64,000 nucleotides of DNA, taken from assembly GCA_030765065.1 (NCBI GenBank), contig CM060985.1, positions 7,750,001-7,814,000 on the forward strand, given 5' to 3'. Of this stretch, positions 11,380-20,640 are shown piece by piece. This DNA is from Deroplatys truncata (lineage: Eukaryota > Arthropoda > Insecta > Mantodea > Mantidae). Below the pieces are notes generated by a model that worked only from the letters and a program-made list of their open reading frames with translations, had not been told where the DNA came from and did not search any database. The first letter of the stretch is position 1. Each line of letters starts with the position of its first letter. The translations under genes and the position numbers were made by a program.

Positions 11380-11830
11380 GGATGAAGAGGACTTAATAGC
11401 CTATTCCCAGAAAATTCAGTATATATATTTTATTTGTCATGTGCTCTTGTATTCAGAGTTGGATTTTCCAAACTTCATTTCTTAGGGCAGCCCAGGATGG
11501 GATCCTACTAGTGTGCATTCTTGTCCATGCCTCGCTAAAGTCTTGTGCTGTTTATAATTCCCATGGTTCTGGTATATCTACTTCATCCACAAAATATTCT
11601 TTATGGCCAAGATATGAAAATTCATTCACTCTTTCAAATAGTTTGATGTTTTAAATATATGATATTTGAATCAAAATCGTTAAATAGCATTTTTGAGAAA
11701 ATAAACAATTTTCCGTGTAAATGGTGGAAGGAATTTTCTTAGAAATATCTGTGTCGTGATGCTGTTCACAGCCTCAAAACTTGTATTTCTGGTGAAATGT
11801 CAACATTTCTCTACTTACTGTAAGTAGCAG
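11380..11830 (+). repeat. Repeat family R, internal part with a ~200-bp insert
   Basis: The R sequence CCCAGAAAATTCAGTATATA...TTATTTGTCATG stops at about 11447 and resumes at about 11653 with ATATATGATATTTGAATCAAA, continuing to CTACTTACTGTAAGTAG. The ~205 bp between is absent from other R copies and has no recognised identity. Confidence 0.6.
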
Positions 11831-11923
11831 ACAGAAGAAGTAAAGCTATCTCAGAACAAAACCTTAGCTTATACTGCCTGGTTGAAATTTCAAACATATA
11901 CATTTTATGGCCAACAACTTACA

Positions 11924-12176
11924 TTCATTCATTATGTGTTTACCCTCCTCTTATGTAGGACTTACACCCCCCAGGACTTACAAGCGGGTGCCTGGGGTCA
12001 GAGGCCCATCGAGGAGCAGACACTCATGGATCAGACAGAACAGCCAGGATGGGGGATCAGCCTGATGCCTGGTATGGGATGAAGGAAGTAGATGAAACGA
12101 AATGTTGGTGAAATGGATGAAAGGAAAGGTGATGATGGAGCAGTTGGTGGAATGAATGGCGGGGGAAACCGGAGAA
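11924..12176 (-). mobile_element. SINE-A copy 2, 5'-truncated
   Basis: Reverse complement of the SINE-A body from GGCTTCTCCGGTTTCC to the GAATGAAT tail; the tRNA-like head is missing. A perfect 14-bp target-site duplication, GCCAACAACTTACA, flanks it (11910-11923 and 12177-12190). The truncation at the 5' side is typical of LINE-driven retroposition. Confidence 0.92.
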
Positions 12177-12309
12177 GCCAACAACTTACAGCACTTTTTT
12201 AAAATGCAAGCTACAAAAGTCTTGATCCCACTCACACAGCATTGCATATTTTATTTCTGAGCACAGTCAGAGAAATACCTACTGTGAGAGGCCTGCCAAA
12301 GAATTATAA

Positions 12310-12576
12310 CCAGTTAATTTTTCCAGGCTAATAAGCCGTGGTTTGTTGGAGTTTTGACGTCTATGTCTTCAGTGGCGTGGTCTTAATCTCCTGGGCAAAG
12401 GTACAGTCGCAACTGACTTGTTGGCTGGACAGGGTAATTTGCTGCCTCTCCAGTGTTGTTGGTATTGGAAGCCAAGTTTTATTCAGTTTAAGAGCTTCTT
12501 CCTTTCTGTTAAAGCTTATTCAGGTGTTTTCAAATTTCTATTGCTTCTTGTTGTAGTCTGGCACAAGAAAGAATGG
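12310..12576 (-). pseudogene. PLE-1 relic, C-terminal end and 3' flank
   Basis: Read on the minus strand, the DNA from 12576 downwards encodes TILSCARLQQEAIEI, then KHLNK after a stop, and the degraded KEEALKLN-type tail typical of Penelope-like endonuclease ends. Its frame joins directly to the fragment at 18433-19300 once LINE-1 and one target-site copy are removed. Several stop codons make it dead. Further downstream (12351-12372) lies a worn hammerhead-like motif. Confidence 0.75.
12351..12372 (-). ncRNA. Degenerate hammerhead ribozyme core of PLE-1
   Basis: The minus strand reads CTGAAGACATAGACGTC followed by AAAAC. The first part fits the hammerhead core CUGANGA, but the second core element GAAA has become AAAA and the stem between them is short. 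PLEs are known to carry hammerheads at this place. It is probably inactive. Confidence 0.4.
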
Positions 12577-12588
12577 TCTTCTCATTAT

Positions 12589-13190
12589 CCCCCCAGAGGC
12601 TCACCTTATGTGAGTACGGGTGTTGGCGTACCCGAGCCACTCATCGCCATTTTCATCCGTTCATCCCCGTCCGGTCGAGGTGGGTTCGTCCTCGTGACCG
12701 GGGGACTCAAGGTGTGCATTTCATTACATGACGCCCCTCGCCATCGTTTCTTACTTCTCTCTTCTATTTCCGCACATTTCGCCCCAAGTCCATTCATTTA
12801 CACATCTCTTTTACTACTTCGCCGGCCTACCGTGAGTGCGAAACGCCCACACACTTTTAGTTCCTTTTAACCTTTTATTTTAATCCTCCGTGGACACAGC
12901 CTGACGGATACCCGCGCACTGGGTGAGTGGGTAATGGCGTCATCCCCACCAGCCGGGGTCGTCATGTAGCGTTTGTGTTCGTATCCGCAGTTCAACTGCA
13001 GTCCCGCGGGGGGGGGGCATTGCATGAGCTGTTGACTTCTGATGGCGATTGGGTCCCTCTGTCTATGTTCTGGGAGGTGTGACCTTGAGTTGAGTTTGGT
13101 ATAGATAGGCCACACCCAAGCCGGGGTAACGCCCGGGAAGTCAGAGCCCGAGGTCGGAGACGGTTGCAATGGTGGAGGATTTATTTCGCT
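12589..13190 (+). promoter_or_regulatory. 5' UTR of LINE-1 copy B
   Basis: This region is much richer in G, C and CpG than its surroundings and has no long sense frame. In full-length elements of this type the 5' UTR holds the internal promoter, which is inferred here and not visible as a specific box. It contains a run of nine G at 13009-13017. Confidence 0.6.
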
Positions 13191-14426
13191 ATGGAGCACC
13201 CTTTCTCCATTAATACCAACAAGCCCGAAAAGTTTATGTAACAGAAGTAGCACCACCGACAACTGGTTGTTACTTGGTCATTTCACGTACAGAAGAAGGA
13301 CAAAGTTTTGAGAAGGTGAACCCTTTCATTATCCAGAAGGGCGTTGATGCTATTGCTGGTGCGGTTCAGTCCTGCACTCATCTTCGAATTGGTTCATTGT
13401 TGGTTCAAACCAAATCCGAACTTGTTGCGCGCCACGCTTCTCCACAGTTATCCTATCCGTGTCGAGAAGCACCGCACCTTGAATTCCTGTCGAGGCGTCA
13501 TTACCACACATAGCCTCGATGGTATGTCGGACGAAGAACTTGTCGACTATCTTTCTGATCAAAAGGTGGCAGCTGTTCATCGAGTGCAGGCTAAACGCGA
13601 CGGAATTTTGGTACCAACTCGTTCTCTGTCGACCTGCCCACGAGTCTTTCAGCAGCGTATTGCAGTGAGGCCCTATATACCTAGACCTCTGCATCGTTTT
13701 GGGCATACACAAGTCTCATGTAAGAGTGCCGTTACCGTCTGTGCAACATGTGGCCAGCCCTCACACGAAGGTACCTGTTCAACAGTCCCCGTCTGCGTTA
13801 ATTGCAAAGGGTCTCATTCTGCTTCATTTGCCGACTGTCCACGGTATTTGGACGAGAAGGCGATCCAGGAGATCCGGGTAAAGGAGAAACTCTCCTTCGC
13901 CGAAGCCCGGAGGCGTTACCATGCGCGCCAACCTTCGCTCCTGCGATCGGGAACATTTAGTTCTGTTGTTTCCTCGCCGGTACCCCGGAAGGATGCAGAG
14001 ACTCAAACTTGGACCATGACTGCATTGACCGCCACTACCATCGGGCCGTCCATTTCCACTACCGTTACCAAGCCCTCTAAACCTGGTCCAAAGTCTATGA
14101 AGTCACAAGGCACTGAGAAGAAATCCAAGCAGAAATTTCGCAGGGAAGATTTTTTGAAAGACCCTCCGCGTGCGCGCGGCAAGACAAGTTCACCTTCTCC
14201 TCCTCCTCGGAGGTCGCAGTCCCAGGATGCTCCTGGGACAAGCCGCGCTCAAAGGCCCCCTTCACCCGTTGCCACCCAGAACCGATTCCTGGCGCTTGAA
14301 TCGGTTTCTGGCTCTGAGCGCGTAGACCCTCCCTTCGAGGAGGCTATGGAGTCTGACCAACTCCATTTTAAAAGCCCGAGCCCAAAGGTTAAGCAAAAGA
14401 TAATTTTAAGCCGCCCTTCTAAGTAG
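13191..14426 (+). pseudogene. LINE-1 ORF1, Gag-like nucleic-acid-binding protein, frameshifted
   Basis: The likely start is ATG at 13191 (MEHPFSINTNKPEK), chosen because it is followed by the conserved Gag block after one frame change. Frame 1 ends at a TAA (13239-13241); the next block (VISRTEEGQSFEKVNPFIIQ) is in another frame from about 13230 to 13435, then the frame returns to the first and stays open to TAG at 14426. The C-terminal half has zinc knuckles CATCGQPSHEGTC and CVNCKGSHSASFADC. A third, upstream knuckle keeps only its second half (FGHTQVSC); its leading CxxC appears to have been lost. The last ~150 residues are basic and S/P-rich. It would bind element RNA. ORF2 starts 21 bases downstream. 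Confidence 0.85.
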
Positions 14427-14447
14427 ACAGTTTATCCCTTTTTCTTA

Positions 14448-17400
14448 ATGGCTATCCTGACCTGGAATTTACGTGGTGAACGATCGCATAGGTCGGAACT
14501 GTAACTTTTATTGCGTTCCTATTCACCTATGGTCGTGTGTTTGCAGGAGACCAAGCTTCGCCCTCACGACCCTTTTGATCTTCGAGGGTATACTCCGGTT
14601 CGCTACGATCTTGAACCGGAGGAGGGTGTTCCTGCTCATGGAGGTGTCATGCTATTAGTGCGTAGCGGCGTTTATTTTCAAACTCTCACTATTACTTCCG
14701 ACTTGAAAGCTGTTGCCGTTAAACTACAATTACCTGGCTTTTTCTTTTCTGTTTGCTCTATGTATTCACCTCCATCGTCTCCCCTCGCTAACGCGGACAT
14801 TCGAGCTCTCCTGTCCGCTCTACCAACATCATTTCTTCTGTTGGGAGATTTTAATGCCCATTACCCCCTGTGGGGTTCGCCAAGGGCTTGTGCGATGGGA
14901 ACTCTTCCTTCCGACGTTTTTTACCAGTTCAATCTCTCCATCCTCAATTCAGGTGAACCTACTTTTATTTCCGATTCTTCTGGTACATTCTCTCACCTAG
15001 ACCTTGCCGTTTGCTCACTCCAGATTGCTAGTCGTCTGCAGTGGAACGTCGTCGCTGACACCTACTCCAGCGACCATTACTCCTGCATCGTTTCTCTTTT
15101 GTCTCACCACGTCCAGCATTCCAGAGTACCTACCTGGATATTCAGTAAAGCCGACTGGAGATTGTATTCCAGCCCTGTGTATTTTGACAAGCCCTTCAAC
15201 GACATTAACCAAATGGTGCAGCACCTTACGTCTACGTTGCTATCCGCCGCCGAACGGGCCATTCCCCGTTCGTCCTCTCACCTTCGGCGTATCTCTGTTC
15301 CGTGGTGGAACGAGGATTGTCGGGACGCCGTTCGTGCCCGTAGAACTGCGTATAGGATGTTTCGGCGACATCCTACACTTGATAATTTAGTTACTTTTAA
15401 ACAATCGCGCGCCAGGGCTCGTCGCATTATTCAGGATAGCAAGAAGGCGTCTTGGACTCGTTTTGCCGAGTCTTTTAATCGCATTACGCCTTCAACTGTC
15501 GTTTGGGATAAACTTCGTCGCTTCTCAGGTAAAGTGTCGCATTGTACTGTTTCTGGCCTTCAGGTTCCCAATGCAACCATAGTGGATCCGGTTCCCATCG
15601 CTAACACTCTGGGTGCTGCCTTTGAGGCGGTTTCCAGTTCAGACCATTATTCCGCCGGCTTTCGTTCTATCAAAGACCGGCTGGATTCAGCAACATATAA
15701 TTTTCGGTCTGCTAATAAGGTGTGTTATAATGAACTTTTCACAATGAGGGAGCTGGAACACGCTCTTCATTGCTCTAGGCACTCCACTCCTGGGCCGGAC
15801 GGCATTCATGTCCTGATGTTAAAGAACCTTTCAGCCGACAGTAAACTCTTTCTCTTACAGGTCTATAACCGTATTTTCCTTCCTTTGGCGCGAAGCCACC
15901 ATTGTCCCTATACTTAAGGCTGGGAAGGATCGCCAACTACCTTCCAGCTACCGCCCTATCTCCCTCACCAGTTGCATTTGCAAGGTGATGGAGCGCATGA
16001 TCAATGGGCGTTTGACATGGTGGCTTGAGTCTCAGAAACTTCTAGCGAACGCTCAGTACGGATTTCGCCGCTATCGCTCTACCGTCGACCATCTGGTGTC
16101 CCTGTCGACGCATATTATGAATGGATTTCTGAGAAAGTGTCAAAGCGTGGCTGTGTTTTTTGACCTAGAGAAAGCTTATGACACTTGTTGGAGGGGCGGC
16201 ATTTTACGTACACTTCACGCATGGAATATCCGCGGTCGTCTTCCCATATTTCTTCGGGAGTTTATGACGGACCGCGTCTTTCGTGTACGTGTGGGCTCGG
16301 TTTTATCTAGTCGTTTTATTCAAGAGAACGGAGTACCGCAGGGCTCTGTACTCAGTGTCACACTTTTTGCAATTGGTATCAACCCCATTGTTGATGGTAT
16401 TCCACCTGGCATTTCATCGTCCCTTTTTGTTGACGATTTTGCCATTTATTGCAGTTCACGGCGGACCTGTCTACTCGAACGCCGTCTCCACAGCTGTATC
16501 GACCGTCTCTACGCCTGGAGTAATGCTAACGGCTTTAATTTCTCCGCCGAGAAATCCGTCTGTATCAATTTCTGGCGCCGGAAGGCTTTTCCTCCGCCCT
16601 GTCTCCATCTTGGGCCAGGGATACTTCCGTTTGCAGACGAGGCGAAATTTTTGGGGTTGATCTTTGATAGGAAGCTGAGCTGGATTTCGCACATTTCCTT
16701 TTTAAAAGCAAGGTGTGGCCGTTCTCTTAATATTTTACGTGTTTTAAGTGGCACATCCTGGGGAGCTGATCGGACTGTCCTACATCTTTATCGCTCTTTG
16801 GTCCGATCCAAGCTTGATTACGGGTGCATTGTCTATTCGTCGGCGCGTCCATCTGTATTACGTCGATTGAATGCCATTCACCATCGTGGCATAAGAGTCG
16901 CTACAGGGGCCTTTCCAACCAGCCCTGTACCCAGTCTGTATGCTAATGCTGGAGAGCCTCCACTGTCCTTCAGGCGTGAGATGCTTTTGTGCAGCTATGC
17001 CTGTCGACTCTCCAGCTTGCCTGACCACCCGCCCTTCGCGATTCGCTTGATCGGCAATATTTAGTTAGCTCCTCTGCATTGCTCCCTCCAGGGGTTCGAT
17101 TTCGTCAACTTCTTCGGTATTTGGACGTTACACCAGCGCCGGCCCTTCCAAGGGGAGAAACACGTTTTCCTCCATGGTTGCACTCTGAGGCCCACTGTCA
17201 CCTTAGGTTATCGTCGATGCCGAAGAATGAGACCCCTTCTTCAGTCTTTAGATCAGCATTTTTAGAACTGCAGGCGCAATTCGGGGACCTTCATTTTATC
17301 TTTACAGATGGATCTAAGACTGATGTTGGAGTAGGATGTGTCTTTGTTTGTGGTGGAAATAGTTTTACTTTTCGTTTACCGGGGGAATGTTCGATTTTTA

Positions 17401-18100
17401 CCGCCGAACTTTTTAGCATTTGTCAGTCTCTTTTTTACATTCAGTGGCACGACTTACGGCACTGTTTTATTTGTTCAGACTCCCTGAGTGCTCTTCAAAG
17501 TATTAGCTCGCTGTACAGTTACCACCCGCTCGTACAGCGCATCCATGACCTGCTCCACTCGCTTGGTGTCTCTGGCATCAGCGTCTCCTTCATGTGGAAT
17601 CCAGGTCATGTGGGCATCTCAGGTAATGAGTCTGCCGACGCCGCTGGCAGGTCGGCGATTTTATTACCCAGATATTTTACCTCTGTTGTTCCCTCCACAG
17701 ATTTGTTTGTTATTTTACGTAGCCGCATCCTCTCGCTTTGGAGGGATAGTGGACGGCCCTCCGGGGGAACAAGTTGCGGGAGGTTAAGCCTCTCCCGTTA
17801 GTCAGGGGTACCTCTTCTCGTTCGTGTCGTCAGGAAGAGATACTTTTAGCCCGTCTACGAACGGGACATTGCCTTTTTAGTCATAGCTACCTGCTTAGTG
17901 GTGACCCCTCACCGGTATGCGAGGAGTGTGATGCGCCCTTAACGGTGCGTCACATCTTAACAGTGTGTCAAGTTTTAGCTCCATTGCGCGTTCGTGTGGG
18001 TCTGCCTGTTGGCCTAGCCAACGTTTTGGCAGACGACGCGCGTGCTGTAGAATGTGTTTTACGTTTTATTCGTGACAGTGATTTGAATCTCCGCATTTGA
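14448..18100 (+). pseudogene. LINE-1 ORF2: endonuclease, reverse transcriptase, RNase H, broken
   Basis: The start is ATG at 14448 (MAILTWNLRG), which supplies the WN motif of the endonuclease. A single TAA at 14502-14504 interrupts it; the same frame then continues. Endonuclease residues are present: QETK, LLGDFNAHYPLW and SDHYS. RT motifs follow: STPGPDGIH, FFDLEKAYDTCW, GVPQGSVLS and the catalytic FVDDF at 16426-16440. RNase H is complete by motif: FTDGSK (from 17301), TAELFS, SDSLSAL and GNESADAAG. A CEECDAPLTVRHILTVC finger closes the protein. Frameshifts lie near 15885, near 17045 and at 17746-17747, the last a one-base deletion shown by comparison with copy A. It would nick target DNA and copy the RNA there. 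It is not functional now. Confidence 0.92.
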
Positions 18101-18372
18101 TGCGTTGAGAGCCCTTTAGCTTTCTAATTTTATTATGTCTGTTTTAATGGGGACTCTACTCCCCAGTGGGCATATGGCGCCCATGTCCCTTGCATTCTAC
18201 AGTTCTTGACACGTTTTACTCTTATTGCCTATGCTTTTAGTGTGTTGGTTTTTGGGATTGGTGTATTGTTATGTTTAGCTTTTTGGACATCGCGGGTTTG
18301 TGTCCCGTTTTTTAATTATGCGGTTTTTTTTACCCGTCTTTTATATTTTGGACTTTAAATTTAACACATTTT

Positions 18373-18407
18373 AAGGGCGCTGATGACCTTAGCAGTTTAG
18401 TGCCCTT
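18373..18407 (+). other. 3'-terminal hairpin of LINE-1 copy B
   Basis: AAGGGCGCT (18373-18381) pairs with AGTGCCCTT (18399-18407), with one G-T wobble where copy A has a perfect pair. The loop begins GATGACCTTAGC. Confidence 0.7.
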
Positions 18408-18432
18408 AAACCGCATCTCATCTTCTCATTAT

Positions 18433-19300
18433 ATTGAATTATGTGTTCCCATAGAGCATGTTCTGCAACAGTGGACGTATTGGGCTGGTCCAGACGGCAG
18501 CATCTCCTGTGTTGATGCCAATGTATGCAAGAACATGGGATCTTATATACACCAGCAAAGGTGAGCGGGTCCCTGGCACAGCATAGTAAAGTACTTATCT
18601 TCCTAAAGGGCTTAAAAATTGTTTTTATATTCTGGCAGTCAATCCTGTGTGTGACTTTTGAAGGGAGGCTGTGCCATTGTTCTTGAGCCACTGGCCGGCT
18701 GAGGTCTAGTTCTGCGGACTTCTTGGGGTGTAACCAGTTGAAGTTGCTGTTCAGTGGCAGATGCACTGTCAGAGAGTCTTTATAATGTCACGTTTCTGCT
18801 TGGGATGATGCAGTTCTGGTCCGTGTCAAAATGTCCTGACCAGAACATCTAAGAAGACTAACTGATTGGTACTGTTTGAATGCTGAAGAAAATCATCAAG
18901 GACTGACTCTAAATGACCAATGTGTCATCTATATAGTGCTACCAAACGTACAGTTTGTGAGAGCAGAACTCGAAGAACTCCATATTGAAGTTGGCAGCTA
19001 CTGGGCTCAGCTGGCTGCCCATGGCAACCCTGTCAATCTGTTTGTAAAAGGTAAGTGGTGGTGAGGACGTGATGCGGCATTTGTCATCAGGTGGAGGAAT
19101 GAAGTTTTTATTAGACTGTTGGTTTTGCATAAAATACGGGATGTAGGATCCTGTATTATATATACGGCTTCAGAAGATCCATCATATTTTCCTGGTAGTT
19201 GAGCCGATTCAGGACAGACAGCAGCATTGCCCATATCTGCAACAATCATCTCTTCTCTGCTATATCACCTACATGGGAGTAAACCCCAAATCTCTACACA
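18433..19300 (-). pseudogene. PLE-1 relic: Penelope-like reverse transcriptase and GIY-YIG remnants
   Basis: Minus-strand pieces, in order from the right: DPTSRILCKTNSLIKTSF (thumb-side RT region), QIDRVAMGSQLSPVAANF (RT motif typical of Penelope-like elements), then YIDDTLVI with the catalytic YIDD near 18920-18940 flanked by stops. Next comes LLCCARDPLTFAGVYKIPC, the linker and the GVYKIPC start of a GIY-YIG endonuclease, whose YIG part is damaged, then STVAEHALWEH. Frames change several times. LINE-1 copy B cuts the element at 18432/12577. The right edge is the 84-bp array. Confidence 0.82.
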
Positions 19301-19314
19301 GAAATGCAGCTTCT

Positions 19315-20640
19315 GGGTTAGGCTAACATGGCTGTTGCCTTTTCTCTCTACAAAACTAAATTGTCTTAGTTTCACTAGGATAGTTGAAACTGCAGGTTGG
19401 GTTGGGCTAACATGGCTGTTTCCTTTTCTCTCTACAAAACTAAATTGTCTTAGTTTCACTAGGATAGTTGAAACTGCAGGTTGGGTTGGGCTAACATGGC
19501 TGTTTCCTTTTCTCTCTACAAAACTAAATTGTCTTAGTTTCACTAGGATAGTTGAAACTGCAGGTTGGGTTGGGCTAACATGGCTGTTTCCTTTTCTCTC
19601 TACAAAACTAAATTGTCTGAGTTTCACTTGGATAGTTGAAACTGCAGGTTGGGTTAGGCTAACATGGCTGTTTCCTTTTCTCTCTACAAATATAATTGTC
19701 TGAGTTTCACTTGGATAGTTGAAACAGCAGGTTGGGTTAGGCTAACATGGCTGTTTCCTTTTCTCTCTACAAAACTAAATTGTCTGAGTTTCACTTGGAT
19801 AGTTGAAACTGCAGGTTGGGTTAGGCTAACATGGCTGTTTCCTTTTCTCTCTACAAAACTAAATTGTCTGAGTTTCACTTGGATAGTTGAAACTGCAGGT
19901 TGGGTTAGGCTAACATGGCTGTTTCCTTTTCTCTCTACAAAACTAAATTGTCTGAGTTTCACTAGGATAGTTGAAACTGCAGGTTGGGTTGGGCTAACAT
20001 GGCTGTTTCCTTTTCTCTCTGCAAAATTAAATTGTCTGAGTTTCACTTGGATAGTTGAAACTGCAGGTTGGGTTGGGCTAACATGGCTGTTTCCTTTTCT
20101 CTCTACAAAACTAAATTGTCTTAGTTTCACTAGGATAGTTGAAACTGCAGGTTGGGTTGGGCTAACATGGCTGTTTCCTTTTCTCTCTACAAAACTAAAT
20201 TGTCTGAGTTTCACTTGGATAGTTGAAACTGCAGGTTGGGTTAGGCTAACATGGCTGTTTCCTTTTCTCTCTACAAATATAATTGTCTGAGTTTCACTTG
20301 GATAGTTGAAACTGCAGGTTGGGTTAGGCTAACATGGCTGTTTCCTTTTCTCTCTACAAAACTAAATTGTCTGAGTTTCACTTGGATAGTTGAAACTGCA
20401 GGTTCGGTTAGGCTAACATGGCTGTTTCCTTTTCTCTCTACAAAACTAAATTGTCTGAGTTTCACTTGGATAGTTGAAACTGCAGGTTGGGTTGGGCTAA
20501 CATGGCTGTTTCCTTTTCTCTCTACAAAACTAAATTGTCTTAGTTTCACTAGGATAGTTGAAACTTAACATGGCTGTTGCCTTTTCTCTCTATAAAATTA
20601 AATTCTCTTAGTTTCACTAGGATAATTTAAAATGCAGGTT
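19315..20640. repeat. 84-bp minisatellite
   Basis: About 15 tandem units of 84 bp, each containing GGCTAACATGGCTGTTTCC, CTCTACAAAACTAAATTG and AGTTGAAACTGCAGG. Because 84 is a multiple of three and the unit lacks stops in one frame on each strand, long frames run through it on both strands. Units with TACAAATATAATTG (one base shorter) occur near 19690 and 20277, 587 bp apart, so seven units were duplicated as a block. The last units decay into the next array. Confidence 0.95.

Larger units (their letters stand above)
12589..18420 (+). mobile_element. LINE-1 copy B, full-length I-like non-LTR retrotransposon
   Basis: A complete insertion of 5832 bp. The 12-bp target-site duplication TCTTCTCATTAT occurs at 12577-12588 and 18421-18432. 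It has a CpG-rich 5' UTR, ORF1 (Gag-like with zinc knuckles), ORF2 (endonuclease, reverse transcriptase, RNase H, zinc finger), a 3' hairpin and a short CATCTCA tail. The presence of RNase H points to the I group of non-LTR elements. Both ORFs are broken by a few small lesions, so the copy is inactive but young enough that all domains can be read. It is inserted in PLE-1. Confidence 0.95.

Noticed and set aside
19227-20568. Long open frames of 100-208 codons on both strands
   Set aside because: They lie wholly in the 84-bp minisatellite, whose length is a multiple of three with no stop in one frame on each strand. The repeated 28-residue unit is a by-product.
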